64,000 nt of DNA from an uncultured Litoreibacter sp. (lineage in GTDB: Bacteria > Pseudomonadota > Alphaproteobacteria > Rhodobacterales > Rhodobacteraceae), in the NCBI GenBank assembly GCA_947492995.1, contig CANLOU010000003.1, positions 496,001-560,000 on the forward strand, given 5' to 3'. Every line of letters starts with the position of its first letter. Positions within the stretch are counted from its first letter, which is position 1. Position numbers and translations under genes: made by a program. The notes under the pieces are model-generated. The model ran no database searches and was not told where the DNA came from. It worked only from the letters and a program-made list of their open reading frames with translations. Shown one piece after another: positions 9,971 through 20,246 of the stretch.

Positions 9971-11002
9971 ATGTCGAAGATAGCTTTTGTTCTGCCGGTC
10001 GCATTCGGGGTGATGGCCCTTGGGGCGACGGTTGGGCTGGATTTTTACAAGAAGCAGGCTTTGGCTGGCGAGGACGGCTATTCCGTCGCCAAATATGTTG
10101 AAGATGTGAAAACCTCCTTCACCGCGCAGGCGCGGGAAGCGATCGCGAACCGCAACATGGCTGACTACTTGGGGACCGCCGCAGAAGGCTGGACCAAGCG
10201 CCCTTTCGAGGCGAAAGACATGGAATTGTTGACCGGCAAAACTGCGCCGGAGACCAAGGACGACATCCCCGGATTGTCCAAAGGCGACAAGGCGATGATG
10301 GACCTTGTCTCCGCCAGCGTGACCCGTGGCACCCAAACGGCCGGCAATACCTTCGAGAAAGACGGCACCGTTGTGATCGTGAAAGGGGTCTTTCTGCCAG
10401 CCCGCATCATGAAGGGTTTTGGTGGCAAGCAATTGGGCATGATGGCCGACATGATGAACGGGGTCGGGCTTGGCACCGATTTTGCAATCGTGCGCGGCCT
10501 CAAGTTCCAAGAGGCCATGAACCTGAGCAACGATGCTCCTTATCGCCGCCTCACCGCGTCGTTGACCCCGCAATTGCAATTGTCAGTGATGACCAATGCT
10601 CAGGAAGATGCGGATGTGATGGAAGTTCTGGCGACGCTTGATATTGCGAGTCTGAACCAAATGGTGGTCAAGCCGATCCCCAAAATGGGCGAAAATGACA
10701 TTCTCTTGCTGGCGTCGGCGGAAGGTCTGGCCAACGGGCAGCCCAAGGCCAAATCGGCCGCGTTGGAGGTGATTATGGAGGAGATCGCCAATGCCGAACA
10801 GGAAGCAGAGAAGGCCATTGCGCAATTGGCGGAAGACACAGCGCCAATAAGCGACGCGGAACAGCCGCTGTCGTTTGCGGATCGTCTGTCGTCGCTGCTT
10901 GGGTCGGGCAAATCGTCCACCGAAGAGGTCGAAAAGCCACGTCGCATGGTGTGCAAGATGCAGCAAGGGTTTAAGCGCTGCGCCTTCCCCAAGGAAGAGT
11001 AA
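9971..11002 (+). CDS. Hypothetical secreted/membrane-anchored protein
   Basis: ORF 9893..11002; probable start MSKIAFVLPVAFGVMALGATVGLDFYKK with an N-terminal hydrophobic segment. Confidence 0.65.
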   Translation: MSKIAFVLPVAFGVMALGATVGLDFYKKQALAGEDGYSVAKYVEDVKTSFTAQAREAIANRNMADYLGTAAEGWTKRPFEAKDMELLTGKTAPETKDDIPGLSKGDKAMMDLVSASVTRGTQTAGNTFEKDGTVVIVKGVFLPARIMKGFGGKQLGMMADMMNGVGLGTDFAIVRGLKFQEAMNLSNDAPYRRLTASLTPQLQLSVMTNAQEDADVMEVLATLDIASLNQMVVKPIPKMGENDILLLASAEGLANGQPKAKSAALEVIMEEIANAEQEAEKAIAQLAEDTAPISDAEQPLSFADRLSSLLGSGKSSTEEVEKPRRMVCKMQQGFKRCAFPKEE

Positions 11003-11103
11003 CGACCCGCAGGTCGCAATTGGCACACGAATGTCGATACCCGCTCCGCAATCCATCCCAAAACAGGCAATTTAGGCGCGACACCATTTGAGGGACTGCG
11101 CCC

Positions 11104-13590
11104 ATGAAAACTCACGTTAAAGCACTTGTCGTTGGCGGCGGCGCAGTTGGTACCTCGATTGCCTATCATCTGGGGAAAGCCGGATGGGACACAATGCTGC
11201 TGGAACGCGACGAGTTGACGTCCGGTTCGACGTGGCACGCGGCGGGACTGCTCCCCTATTTCAACATGAGCTATGCCACCACGCATATTCATGACTATTC
11301 CATCAAATTCTACAAAACGCTGGAAGAAGAAACTGGCCTGAACGCGGGCTTTTCCATTTGTGGCAACCTGCGCATGGCGCAGACCAAGGAACGGATGGAC
11401 GAGTATGCTCTCTACGGGGCCACGGCGGAATCCGTGGGAGTTCCTTACGAATGGTTGACCGCCAAGGACATCAAGGACCGCTGGCCGCTGATCCGCACCG
11501 AGGATTTGGAGGGCGCGATTTACCATCCGACCGATGGCTACATCAACCCGGCTGACGTGACGATGGCGATGGCCAAGGGCGCGCGCCAGCATGGCGTGAC
11601 GGTGGAACGTAAGTTGCAGGTTGATGGCTACGAATGGACCGGGTCCGAATGGAAGGTCACAGTTACGAAGATGGTTGAAAAGGGCGGCAATCTTGTCGCC
11701 TCGGACGAGCAGACCGTTATCACGGCAGAACATGTGGTCACCGCGACGGGCAACCACGCGCAGCGCACGGCTGAGCTGTTGAAGATCAAAATTCCGGCGA
11801 TCCCCGTTGAGCACCAGTTCATCGTAATGGAGCAGGACCCCGCGCTGGTGGAATGGCGCAAAGACAACCCCGAGCATCCCGTGATCCGTGATGCCGACGC
11901 GCAGTCCTATGTGCGCGAGGAACGCGGCGGCTGGATTCTGGGCGTCTACGAAAAGAATGCGCCCGCGCGGTTTGAATATGGGGTGCCTGACAGTTTCCGC
12001 GCCGACCTGTTCCAGCTGGATCTGGAGCGGATCGAGGAGCAGTATATGGCGATGATCCATCGCATCCCGTCTTGTGAAACCTGCGGGCTGAAGGACGATT
12101 TCAACGGCCCGATCTGCTACACGCCTGATGGCAACCCGCTGGTCGGCCCCGCGCCGGGGCTGCGGAATATGTGGCTGGCGGAAGGGTTCTCCTTCGGGAT
12201 CACGGCGGCAGGTGGCACGGGCTACTACCTCGCTCAGATGATGGTCGAAGGCGAGGCGGAGATCGACATGGCGTCGCTCGACCCCAAACGCTACGGCTCA
12301 TGGATGACCACCGAGTTTGCCGCGCGCAAGAACGAGGAATGCTACGACCACGTCTACATTCTGCATCACCCGGACGAAGAACGCCCGGCGGCGCGCCCCC
12401 TGCGGACATCACCCGCCTATGACCGCCAAGTCGCACGCGGTGCGCAATTTGGCTGGGTGAACGGCTGGGAACGTCCGAACTACTATGCGCCCGAAGGGTT
12501 TAACGACCATGACAGCCGGTCTTTCCGGCGCGGCGCATGGTGGCAATATGCAGTTGAAGAGGCCAAGGCGATCCGCGAGGGCGTGGGTTTGGTTGATGCG
12601 ACGGCTTTCACCAAACACATCGTCAAAGGCGCAGGCGCTGCGGCTTTTCTGGATTGGTTTACGACCAACAAGCTACCGCGTGTGGGGCGTATCAACCTGA
12701 CCTATGCGCTGACCGGAGCTGGCACGACGCGTACCGAATACACCATCGTGCGATTGGCCGAGGATGAGTTCTACCTCGTGTCGGCGGGGGCATGGACCGC
12801 CTATGACGCTGACTACCTGCGCAAGGCTATCGAAGACAAAGAGGCCGAGTTTGGCCGGATCGAATGTCAGGACGTGACAACCCAATGGGGCGTCTTCGCT
12901 ATCGCGGGGCCGAAGTCGCGCGATGTGTTGAACGCGATCATCAAAGACGCCGATCCTGAAACGGCGCTGTCCAACAAGCGCTTCCCGTGGCTGTCGGCCA
13001 AGCAGATCGAACTGGGCATGTGCCCCGTCAACGCAATCCGAGTGGCCTATACCGGCGAGCTGGGTTGGGAGCTGCACCACCCTATCGAGATGCAGAACTA
13101 CCTGTTCGACTTGTTGGAAAAAGCGGGCGAGCCGCACGGGATGAAGTTGGTTGGTGCGCGGGCGCAGAACTGGCTGCGTCAGGAAAAATCATACCGCGCC
13201 TTTGGCACCGAGCTGGGCCGCGACGCAACGCCTGCGGAGGCTGACTTGCCGCGCTTTATTGATCTCGACAAAGATTTCCACGGAAAAGATGCGATGCAAG
13301 CCATAGGCATCCGCTCGAAATGTGTGACCTTCTTGATTGATGGGCCGGACGACGCCGACCCATGGGGCCGCGAGGCGATCTATGACGGCGACACAAAGGT
13401 TGGGCGTCTCACGTCTGGCGGCTATTCGGTAGCCTTTGGCAAGAGCATCGGTATGGGCTATGTCTCGCCCGAGTTGTCGGCCGTAGGGACCAAGCTACAG
13501 GTCCGCATGCAGCGAAAATTGTGGGACGCCACGATTGTCGAAGACAGCCCCTATGACCCACGAAATGAAACGATCCGCAAAGACGGTTAG
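11104..13590 (+). CDS. GcvT-family FAD-dependent oxidoreductase (dimethylglycine/sarcosine dehydrogenase-like)
   Basis: N-terminal FAD motif VVGGGAVGTSIAYHLGKAGWDTMLLERDELTSGSTWHAAG plus C-terminal GcvT-like domain (YTGELGWELHHPIEMQNYLFDLL). Confidence 0.9.
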   Translation: MKTHVKALVVGGGAVGTSIAYHLGKAGWDTMLLERDELTSGSTWHAAGLLPYFNMSYATTHIHDYSIKFYKTLEEETGLNAGFSICGNLRMAQTKERMDEYALYGATAESVGVPYEWLTAKDIKDRWPLIRTEDLEGAIYHPTDGYINPADVTMAMAKGARQHGVTVERKLQVDGYEWTGSEWKVTVTKMVEKGGNLVASDEQTVITAEHVVTATGNHAQRTAELLKIKIPAIPVEHQFIVMEQDPALVEWRKDNPEHPVIRDADAQSYVREERGGWILGVYEKNAPARFEYGVPDSFRADLFQLDLERIEEQYMAMIHRIPSCETCGLKDDFNGPICYTPDGNPLVGPAPGLRNMWLAEGFSFGITAAGGTGYYLAQMMVEGEAEIDMASLDPKRYGSWMTTEFAARKNEECYDHVYILHHPDEERPAARPLRTSPAYDRQVARGAQFGWVNGWERPNYYAPEGFNDHDSRSFRRGAWWQYAVEEAKAIREGVGLVDATAFTKHIVKGAGAAAFLDWFTTNKLPRVGRINLTYALTGAGTTRTEYTIVRLAEDEFYLVSAGAWTAYDADYLRKAIEDKEAEFGRIECQDVTTQWGVFAIAGPKSRDVLNAIIKDADPETALSNKRFPWLSAKQIELGMCPVNAIRVAYTGELGWELHHPIEMQNYLFDLLEKAGEPHGMKLVGARAQNWLRQEKSYRAFGTELGRDATPAEADLPRFIDLDKDFHGKDAMQAIGIRSKCVTFLIDGPDDADPWGREAIYDGDTKVGRLTSGGYSVAFGKSIGMGYVSPELSAVGTKLQVRMQRKLWDATIVEDSPYDPRNETIRKDG

Positions 13591-13593
13591 GGC

Positions 13594-13941
13594 TTATTTC
13601 GGCAAGCTCTTCTTGTGCGCCCTCCGGCGCTTCCACAGTTCAAAACGCCGGCGCGTGCGGATCATCGTGTTCGACATTGGCGCGCGTAGCATAGGTAGAT
13701 CGACAGCCAGCAACAGCAGCCCCACGGGCAGCATCCAGAACCCCAGGAATGGCAAGATGGACAGGATGCCCCCTGCAACAAACAGCAAGGCTATGGGCAG
13801 ACGTATGATCCACCAGCCACGCGCCCGTATTGCGTTAAGCGGGCGTCTAAGGGCGGGGAACTGGCGAGACAGCGCGTCAAACTGGCGATCAAGGCGCCGT
13901 TCGTGGCGGTCCTTCAAGGAGTTAAGATCACGGGCCATCAT
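13594..13941 (-). CDS. Hypothetical small membrane protein
   Basis: 115 aa ORF with hydrophobic hairpin (IIRLPIALLFVAGGILSILPFLGFWMLPVGLLLLAVDL). Confidence 0.6.
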   Translation of the reverse strand: MMARDLNSLKDRHERRLDRQFDALSRQFPALRRPLNAIRARGWWIIRLPIALLFVAGGILSILPFLGFWMLPVGLLLLAVDLPMLRAPMSNTMIRTRRRFELWKRRRAHKKSLPK

Positions 13942-13981
13942 GCCTGCTATTTAGGCAGAGCGGGGTTGCAAATCAACGATC

Positions 13982-15052
13982 TCAAGAAAATCGGGCCGGA
14001 CTGAGTGCTTTAATGACCTCAGGGGGCAGAAGCGACTTTTGGTCTGCAAGGATGTCAGCAAGCAGTTGGCTTGCTGCCGGGGCCGTTTGAAAGCCGTAAC
14101 CGCCTTGTCCCGCGCACCACAAGAAGTTTGGCTGTGCTGCATCTCTTCCGATGACCAATGCGCGGTCTGGCGCAAAGCTGCGAAGTCCTGCCCATGTCGT
14201 CTCGGGCCGGGTGACGGGTTCTGTCACCATTTCTTCGTATCGCGCCAACCCTTCGGCCAACACCATGTCGTCTGCATAGGCATCGCAAGGTGCCAACGGG
14301 TCTTCCTCAGATGGGGACACTAATAGCTTGCCGGCAGACGGTTTTGCATACCATGCCTCGTTCACGCCATCGACGAAGGGCCAACCTGTCATATCATGGC
14401 CTCCAGGCGCTGCGAGCTGCGCGAATGAGCGGCGAAAGGGTTGCAACCCAATTGGCTGGACCCCGGCCATCAGCGCGACTTGGTCGGCCCAGGCGCCAGC
14501 GGCGTTCACAAGTGTCAAGGCCGCGTATGTCTTTGTATCTGTCCGTACTGTCCAGCCCGTCGGGGACCGAGAAATGTCTTGGACGCGCGCGGTTGTCTCT
14601 ATTTCGGCACCATCAGTCCGGGCGGCTTTTGCGAAGCCCTGCACCATGAGATCGGTGTCGAGGTCATGGATGTCTTCGCGGTACCCGGCAAAGCCAACAC
14701 GTGCCGGGTTCAATATCGGGAACTTCGTCTGTGCCTCTGCAATGCTGATCTGTTCCATGTTGAAGGATGGGTATTCCGCTTCAAATGCCTCCTGCTCGCT
14801 GTGCTTGCCCAGCATCATCATGCTGCGCTCTTTCAACAAAGCTTGGTCATGCAGGTAGTCCTCGGAGGCATAGTTCAGCGCGCGCACGACGTCGTTGCCG
14901 TAGTCCTTCAGGAAGATGGCGGCTGAGCGACCGGTCGCGTGGTAGCCAAGGCTGTCCTCTGCCTCCAGAACGGTCACGCTGGCGAATGGTGCGATGCGGG
15001 CGGCGGCGGAGAGGCCTGCGACGCCGCCACCGACAATCAGGACGTCGATCAT
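13982..15052 (-). CDS. FAD-dependent oxidoreductase (DAO family)
   Basis: MIDVLIVGGGVAGLSAAARIAPFASVTVLEAEDSLGYHATGRSAAIF; C-terminal GQGGYGFQTAPAAS. Confidence 0.9.
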   Translation of the reverse strand: MIDVLIVGGGVAGLSAAARIAPFASVTVLEAEDSLGYHATGRSAAIFLKDYGNDVVRALNYASEDYLHDQALLKERSMMMLGKHSEQEAFEAEYPSFNMEQISIAEAQTKFPILNPARVGFAGYREDIHDLDTDLMVQGFAKAARTDGAEIETTARVQDISRSPTGWTVRTDTKTYAALTLVNAAGAWADQVALMAGVQPIGLQPFRRSFAQLAAPGGHDMTGWPFVDGVNEAWYAKPSAGKLLVSPSEEDPLAPCDAYADDMVLAEGLARYEEMVTEPVTRPETTWAGLRSFAPDRALVIGRDAAQPNFLWCAGQGGYGFQTAPAASQLLADILADQKSLLPPEVIKALSPARFS

Positions 15053-15053
15053 T

Positions 15054-15986
15054 TCACGCTTCTTCAAGGCGGTCTGTGGCCGGGGCGGGGTTTTGGGTGA
15101 GCGCCGTTACGTCTTGATAGATGGCATCGGTCATCTTGAAGGACGCGGCCGCGAGAGAGGGTTCCAACTGCTCGACCGAGCGGGCGGAGATGATGGGCGC
15201 GGCGATGCCTGCGTTGTAAGCGACCCATGCGACCGCAAGCGTGGCGGCGTTCGTTCCGTGTTTTTCGGCCAAAGCGGGCAGGGCGGCGGCGGTTTTATGC
15301 ATCCAGTCGACGTCGTAGCGCTTGGAATACATGTCGACGTCTTTCAAACGGCCACCGGCGCCTTGGGCGTATTTGCCGGTCAGAAGCCCGCCGCCCAGTG
15401 GGGAGTAGGGGACGACCGCGACGTCTTGGTCGGCGCAGGCGGGGATGATCTCGACCTCGGCCTGACGTTTCACAAGGTTGTACATTGGCTGTAGCACGTC
15501 GATTTTCAGGTCGAACGTGGCGGCGGTCTGGACGGCTTTCATCACCTGCCACGCCGCGAAGTTCGAGATGCCCACGTAGCGGATCTTGCCTTGTTGTTTC
15601 AGCTCGGCGAGGGCCTCGAGGCTTTCTTGGAGCGGGGTCTCGGCGTCCCAGCGATGGAGGTACATCAAATCGACGCTGTCCATCTTGAGGCGGTCGAGGC
15701 TGGTCTGGGTGCTGCTGAGGATCGTTTGACGGGTGGAGGGCTGGTCGTAGGCGATCTTGGTGGCGACGATCACGTCGTCCAGTTCGGGGGCTGCGAGCTC
15801 TCCGAGGAAGGTCTCGGATGTCCCGTCGTTATAGACGTAGGCCGTGTCGAAGAAATTGATCCCAGCGGCGCGGCAGGCTTGGTAGAGCGCGGCGGAGGCG
15901 GCGTGGTCGGCGTTGGATCCGAACTGCATGGTTCCGAAGCATAGGGGTGAGGCGGGGGCGCCGGAGCGGGTGAAAAGCTGGGTCAT
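15054..15986 (-). CDS. Aldo/keto reductase
   Basis: INFFDTAYVYNDGTSETFLGE, DSVDLMYLHRWD, IRYVGISNFAAWQ motifs. Confidence 0.93.
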   Translation of the reverse strand: MTQLFTRSGAPASPLCFGTMQFGSNADHAASAALYQACRAAGINFFDTAYVYNDGTSETFLGELAAPELDDVIVATKIAYDQPSTRQTILSSTQTSLDRLKMDSVDLMYLHRWDAETPLQESLEALAELKQQGKIRYVGISNFAAWQVMKAVQTAATFDLKIDVLQPMYNLVKRQAEVEIIPACADQDVAVVPYSPLGGGLLTGKYAQGAGGRLKDVDMYSKRYDVDWMHKTAAALPALAEKHGTNAATLAVAWVAYNAGIAAPIISARSVEQLEPSLAAASFKMTDAIYQDVTALTQNPAPATDRLEEA

Positions 15987-16030
15987 GAGGGGATCGTGGC
16001 AGAGAGAGGACGCGGGGGGAAGTGAAAATC

Positions 16031-16103
16031 CGACGCATGCGTCGAATTCTGTAACCTACTGATATTAATTGGTATTATATTTTTTCTTTACCGCTTATTA
16101 ACC
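16031..16103 (+). repeat. 73-bp intergenic repeat, copy 1 (CGACGCATGCGTCG palindrome ... TTTA-N7-TTAACC)
   Basis: Collinear, gap-free similarity with 36093-36165 (49/73 identical by hand count; first 14 bp and last 7 bp identical). Confidence 0.7.
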
Positions 16104-16219
16104 CGGAAATCATGTGGCCTGAGCGCACCCACGGCGATGTGAAGGGTCGGGTTGCTCGACATCGGCCACGTCTCGCGGTAGCAGGTTTGCAAACAAGGGC
16201 TGAAGGCTGCGGGCGGGTT

Positions 16220-16834
16220 ATGACTGTGAAATTGAATGTTTTGAAGGCGGTGGTTTTTGCCGCGCTGGTGGCCCTTGGGGCGTGCGGCGGCGCGCCGTCT
16301 GCGCGCGATGGCTCTGTGGCACAGGTCGAGCAGGTCAACCGCAACGTGGCGGAGCTGACTGCGGGCATTTTGGCGCTTGGGGCGGGGATTGACCCCGAGG
16401 AAGCGGCGCGGGCCGCGCGGATTTCCTACAGCTATACCGCGCAGCTTGCGCAGGAATACGAAATCGAGGACGCCGCGATTATCCACAACATCAAGGTCAA
16501 TCGCGGCACCAAGCCACGCGGGCTGTGCTGGCACTGGGCCGAGGATATCGAGAACCGTCTAAAGGCGGAGAACTTCCAGACGTTGGACCTGCACCGCGCG
16601 ATTGCAAATTACGACAATTGGCGGTTGGAGCATTCCACAGCCATCATTAGCGCCAAGGGTGCCAGTATGTATGACGGCATGGTGCTGGATCCGTGGCGCG
16701 AAGGCGGGGAGCTGACCTGGAAAACCGTGCGCGACGACAAGCGCTATGCATGGTCGCCTCGGCTGGAGGTGTTCGAGTGGAAGCGCGCGCGCGGGCTTCT
16801 GACCACGCGCTACGTGAAGGCTGCGGGCGGGTAG
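16220..16834 (+). CDS. Putative lipoprotein
   Basis: Start MTVKLNVLKAVVFAALVALGACGG with lipobox LGAC. Confidence 0.7.
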   Translation: MTVKLNVLKAVVFAALVALGACGGAPSARDGSVAQVEQVNRNVAELTAGILALGAGIDPEEAARAARISYSYTAQLAQEYEIEDAAIIHNIKVNRGTKPRGLCWHWAEDIENRLKAENFQTLDLHRAIANYDNWRLEHSTAIISAKGASMYDGMVLDPWREGGELTWKTVRDDKRYAWSPRLEVFEWKRARGLLTTRYVKAAGG

Positions 16835-16935
16835 GCGGTTGTTGCAGACCCGTCAGTCGCGGCACGCCAGTAAATGTCTTGACGCGCGTTCTGAGTTTTG
16901 GGTTTTGGTGAAGCGCGCAGAGCAGCTGAGCGCGC

Positions 16936-17802
16936 TCAGGTCGCGCTGATCCGAATGAAGTCTTTGCCGAGCGAGGTGTTTTTCTGTGCGTCATAGGCCC
17001 CAAGCAGCTCTAGCGCGACATCGTTTGCTTCAAAGACGAGCGCGGCGATTGCAGCTTGTCTGAGTAACTTGTCCGCCGACAAGTCCACCTGCGTCCGAAA
17101 GAAAACCGCGTCTGACCAGATCAACGTCGACCCAGCTATGCCGGGCGACATTTTGGCCGCCTGAGAGCGGGCCAGATAAGAGGGATCGTGCAGGCTATGG
17201 AAGTCAAAACCGCTTTGCGTCAGGGAGGTGAAGACATCCCCGAACAGCGGCTGATTTTTGTAAAGGCTTTGAAATTCCACCTCGGACATCACACACAGAG
17301 TTTTCGCAAGCGTCTTGATGGCGTGAGCCATGATCGTCATTTCGAAACCCTGCACGTCGAGTTTTACGAAGTCCACCACCTCGGGTAGCTCAATGGCGTC
17401 TAGCCGGACGGTGTCCATGGTGAGCTCGGACACAGTTTCAAGCCCGTCGAGCAGTTCGAAACGCGCATTCAGCGCCCCGTTGAGGGGCAACATCGAGGAG
17501 GTCACGTCTTTGTTGTTGAGATAGAGCGTTTCGGGTGTGCCAGCACCAAGCGCTACGGCGCGAATATCGGCATGAGGATCAGCCGCGTTGCGTTCATCCG
17601 CCTTTTCTTTGATCGGCTCGAACCCGACGACCTTGTCGACCAACCCGGCGTCCAACAGCGGCTGGTATACATGCCCGAAAAGGCCCTGCGCCCCGACATC
17701 CACGACCACCAGTTTGCCTTTCAGACTGGCGAAAACGGAATTGGCCAGCGCTTTGACAATCTTGCGGCGGCGGCGTTTGCGGAGGGATCTGAGGAGTTTC
17801 AT
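16936..17802 (-). CDS. FkbM-family methyltransferase
   Basis: VVDVGAQGLFGHVYQPLL...VVGFEPIKEK...VRLDAIELPEVVDFVKLDVQGFEMTIM motif pattern. Confidence 0.85.
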   Translation of the reverse strand: MKLLRSLRKRRRRKIVKALANSVFASLKGKLVVVDVGAQGLFGHVYQPLLDAGLVDKVVGFEPIKEKADERNAADPHADIRAVALGAGTPETLYLNNKDVTSSMLPLNGALNARFELLDGLETVSELTMDTVRLDAIELPEVVDFVKLDVQGFEMTIMAHAIKTLAKTLCVMSEVEFQSLYKNQPLFGDVFTSLTQSGFDFHSLHDPSYLARSQAAKMSPGIAGSTLIWSDAVFFRTQVDLSADKLLRQAAIAALVFEANDVALELLGAYDAQKNTSLGKDFIRISAT

Positions 17803-17844
17803 ATCAGGTTGCTATGCTGCGCGGCCAAACGGGTCAAGCGCTAC

Positions 17845-17876
17845 AAAAAAGGCCCGCATTTGCATGCGGGCCTTTT
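17845..17876. terminator. Rho-independent, potentially bidirectional terminator
   Basis: AAAAAAGGCCCGCATTTGCATGCGGGCCTTTT: 9-bp perfect stem with flanking A and T tracts; located just after the bmpA-type gene (minus strand). Confidence 0.85.
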
Positions 17877-17899
17877 CCCTATTTGCAGGTTGGTATCCC

Positions 17900-18994
17900 T
17901 TAGTTGGGGATTTCAGCCGTGAGGCCTTCGACATAGAAGCTCATGCCGGCGAGGCCGTCATCGCCGAAATCTTGAGCGGTTTCGCCCTCGGCCAGCCAGA
18001 CGGAGCCGTCTTGCTTGTTAATTGGGCCGGTGAAGGCATGGTAGGAGCCGTCTGCCAGCGCGTCTTTCATCGCCAGTGCTTCGGCTTTGACGTCAGCAGG
18101 CACCGCGTCGGAGATTTTACCGATGGCAACCATGCCTGCGCCGATGCCATCCCACGTGTCTGTCGATTCCCATGTGCCATCCATCACCGCACCAACCCGG
18201 GCGATGTAGTAGGGCGCCCAGTCGTCAATGATCGAGGACACGCGCGGCAGCGGCGCGTATTCGCCCATATCGGAGGCCTGACCAAAGGTGATGACGCCTT
18301 CGGCCTTTTGGGCTGCGGCTTGCGGCGCCGTGGAGTCGGTGTGCTGCAGGATCACATCTGCGCCTTGCTCGATCAGCGCGGTGGCGGCGTCAGCCTCCTT
18401 GGCGGGATCGAACCATGTGTAGGCCCAGATGATGTTGAATTCCACGTCTGGGTTCACCTTCTTGGCGTGGATATAGGCGGAGTTGATGCCGCGGATAACC
18501 TCGGGGATCGGGAAGGAGGCGATGTAGCCGATCTTGTTGGTCTTGGTCATCTTGCCCGCGATATGGCCCTGAATGGCGCGGCCCTCGTAGAAGCGCGCCG
18601 AGTAGGTGGACACGTTCGGTGTTTCGCGCTTGTAGCCGGTGGCGTGTTCGAACTTCACGTCCGGAAACTTGGCGGCAACCGCGTTGGTCGGGTCCATGTA
18701 GCCGAAGGAGGTGGTGAAGATGATGTCAGCGCCTTGCAGCGCCATTTGGGTGATCGCGCGTTCCGCGTCGGCACCCTCTGGCACGGATTCCTGGTAGACG
18801 GTTTCGACCTTGTCGCCATAGGCTTCTTCGACCGCGAGACGACCCTTGTCGTGCTCGTAGGTCCAGCCGCCGTCCCCGATGGGGCCGACATAGATGAAGC
18901 CCACTTTGGTTTTGGCGTGGCCGTCGGCATATGCGCCTGTGGTGGCAAGGGCCAGCGCGGCGACGCCGGCGGCAAGGATTGATCTGCGTTTCAT
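17900..18994 (-). CDS. BMP-family ABC transporter substrate-binding protein
   Basis: MKRRSILAAGVAALALATTGAYADGHAKTKVGFIYVGPIGDGGWTYEHDKGRLAVEE; followed by paired permeases and an ATPase. Confidence 0.93.
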   Translation of the reverse strand: MKRRSILAAGVAALALATTGAYADGHAKTKVGFIYVGPIGDGGWTYEHDKGRLAVEEAYGDKVETVYQESVPEGADAERAITQMALQGADIIFTTSFGYMDPTNAVAAKFPDVKFEHATGYKRETPNVSTYSARFYEGRAIQGHIAGKMTKTNKIGYIASFPIPEVIRGINSAYIHAKKVNPDVEFNIIWAYTWFDPAKEADAATALIEQGADVILQHTDSTAPQAAAQKAEGVITFGQASDMGEYAPLPRVSSIIDDWAPYYIARVGAVMDGTWESTDTWDGIGAGMVAIGKISDAVPADVKAEALAMKDALADGSYHAFTGPINKQDGSVWLAEGETAQDFGDDGLAGMSFYVEGLTAEIPN

Positions 18995-19035
18995 TTGGTT
19001 TCTCCCCAGTTGGATAGTTAGCAGCGGTTTTGCCC

Positions 19036-19968
19036 CTAGGACGAGGCGTGAAAGAGTTTGCCCAGACAGGCAGGCGCGTTGAGCGCGGCCTTGGCCTTGC
19101 CGGACGACATGATGACCAGCACCGCGATAGTTATCAGATAGGGCGACATGGACAAGTACTCCACCGGGATGGCGACGCCTGCGGCCTGCAGATTTAGCTG
19201 CAGCACGGTGACGCCGCCGAATAAATAGGCACCCAGCAAAACCCGGAAGGGCCGCCACGCGCCAAACACCACGATGGCCAGCGCGATCCAGCCGGCACCG
19301 GCGGTCATGCCCTCGGTCCATTGGGGGACGCGGACAAGCGACAGGTAGGCCCCGCCCAGCCCTGCGCAGGCCCCGCCGAAGGTGATGGCCATCAGCCGCA
19401 CCTTGACCACCTTGTAGCCCAGCGCGTGGGCGGCGTCGTGGTTCTCGCCGACGGCGCGCAGCACCAGCCCCGCCCGGGTGAATTTCAGCACCGCCCAAGT
19501 GGCGACCACCAGCGCGAGGGCGAAATAGACGACGATGTCGTGGTTGAACAGGATCGGGCCCAGCACGGGGATGTCGGAAAGGAGCGGAATTTCCAGCTTC
19601 CCCGTCGCGGGAGGGCGGATGCCGATATAGCCTTGCCCCATCAGCGAGCTGAGGCCGAGGCCGAAGAGCGTCAGGCCCAGCCCGGTGGCCACTTGGTTGG
19701 ACAGGAAATACTGGGTCAGGACGCCGAAGAGCAGCGACAGCACCGCGCCACCCGCCGCCGCCGCCACGAAGCCCAGCATCGGCGAGCCTGATTCCACCGC
19801 AATGGCGAAGCCGCAGATGGCGCCGGTTATCATCATGCCCTCGACGCCGAGGTTCAGCACGCCGGATTTCTCCACCACCAGCTCGCCGATTGCGGCGAGG
19901 ATGATGGGGGTGGCCGCAACCATGAGGGAGGCCACCAGCAGAATGGGATTAATGGATGTCAGGTCCAA
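19036..19968 (-). CDS. BMP-type ABC transporter permease
   Basis: GVLNLGVEGMMITGAICGFAIA; AVGENHDAAHALGYKVVKVRL motif. Confidence 0.93.
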   Translation of the reverse strand: MDLTSINPILLVASLMVAATPIILAAIGELVVEKSGVLNLGVEGMMITGAICGFAIAVESGSPMLGFVAAAAGGAVLSLLFGVLTQYFLSNQVATGLGLTLFGLGLSSLMGQGYIGIRPPATGKLEIPLLSDIPVLGPILFNHDIVVYFALALVVATWAVLKFTRAGLVLRAVGENHDAAHALGYKVVKVRLMAITFGGACAGLGGAYLSLVRVPQWTEGMTAGAGWIALAIVVFGAWRPFRVLLGAYLFGGVTVLQLNLQAAGVAIPVEYLSMSPYLITIAVLVIMSSGKAKAALNAPACLGKLFHASS

Positions 19969-20246
19969 TGTTGGCCTCCGATCATGAGGCAGTAGGCGCA
20001 GATCATGCCGAAGCCCGCCGCAGCTGCCAGAACCATCAGCGGCACATGGTGTTTATGGCGCCGCAGCGTGCCGAGGCGGCGTCTTACGCTTGGCAGAACG
20101 AGGCCAAGGGCCATGATAAGCGCGATACCCCCGATATGGGCCAAAACGAAGATCAGCCCTGCGTCGCGACCAGCGCTATGGACCATCCATGGAAGCATCA
20201 GCCCCATCAGCAAACCCATCAACACGGGCATCTTGGGAATTGTCAT
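19959..20246 (-). CDS. Small membrane protein encoded between the two ABC permeases
   Basis: 95 aa: MTIPKMPVLMGLLMGLMLPWMVHSAGRDAGLIFVLAHIGGIALIMALGLVLPSVRRRLGTLRRHKHHVPLMVLAAAAGFGMICAYCLMIGGQHWT; abuts one permease and overlaps the other. Confidence 0.75.
   Translation of the reverse strand: MTIPKMPVLMGLLMGLMLPWMVHSAGRDAGLIFVLAHIGGIALIMALGLVLPSVRRRLGTLRRHKHHVPLMVLAAAAGFGMICAYCLMIGGQHWT

Noticed and set aside
10600-12060. 486-aa minus-strand ORF
   Set aside because: Antisense to the GcvT-family oxidoreductase gene and its upstream hypothetical gene; composition is typical of high-GC antisense ORFs and shows no domain motif.
17588-18982. 464-aa plus-strand ORF
   Set aside because: Runs antisense through the BMP binding protein, a terminator and the FkbM gene; shadow ORF.
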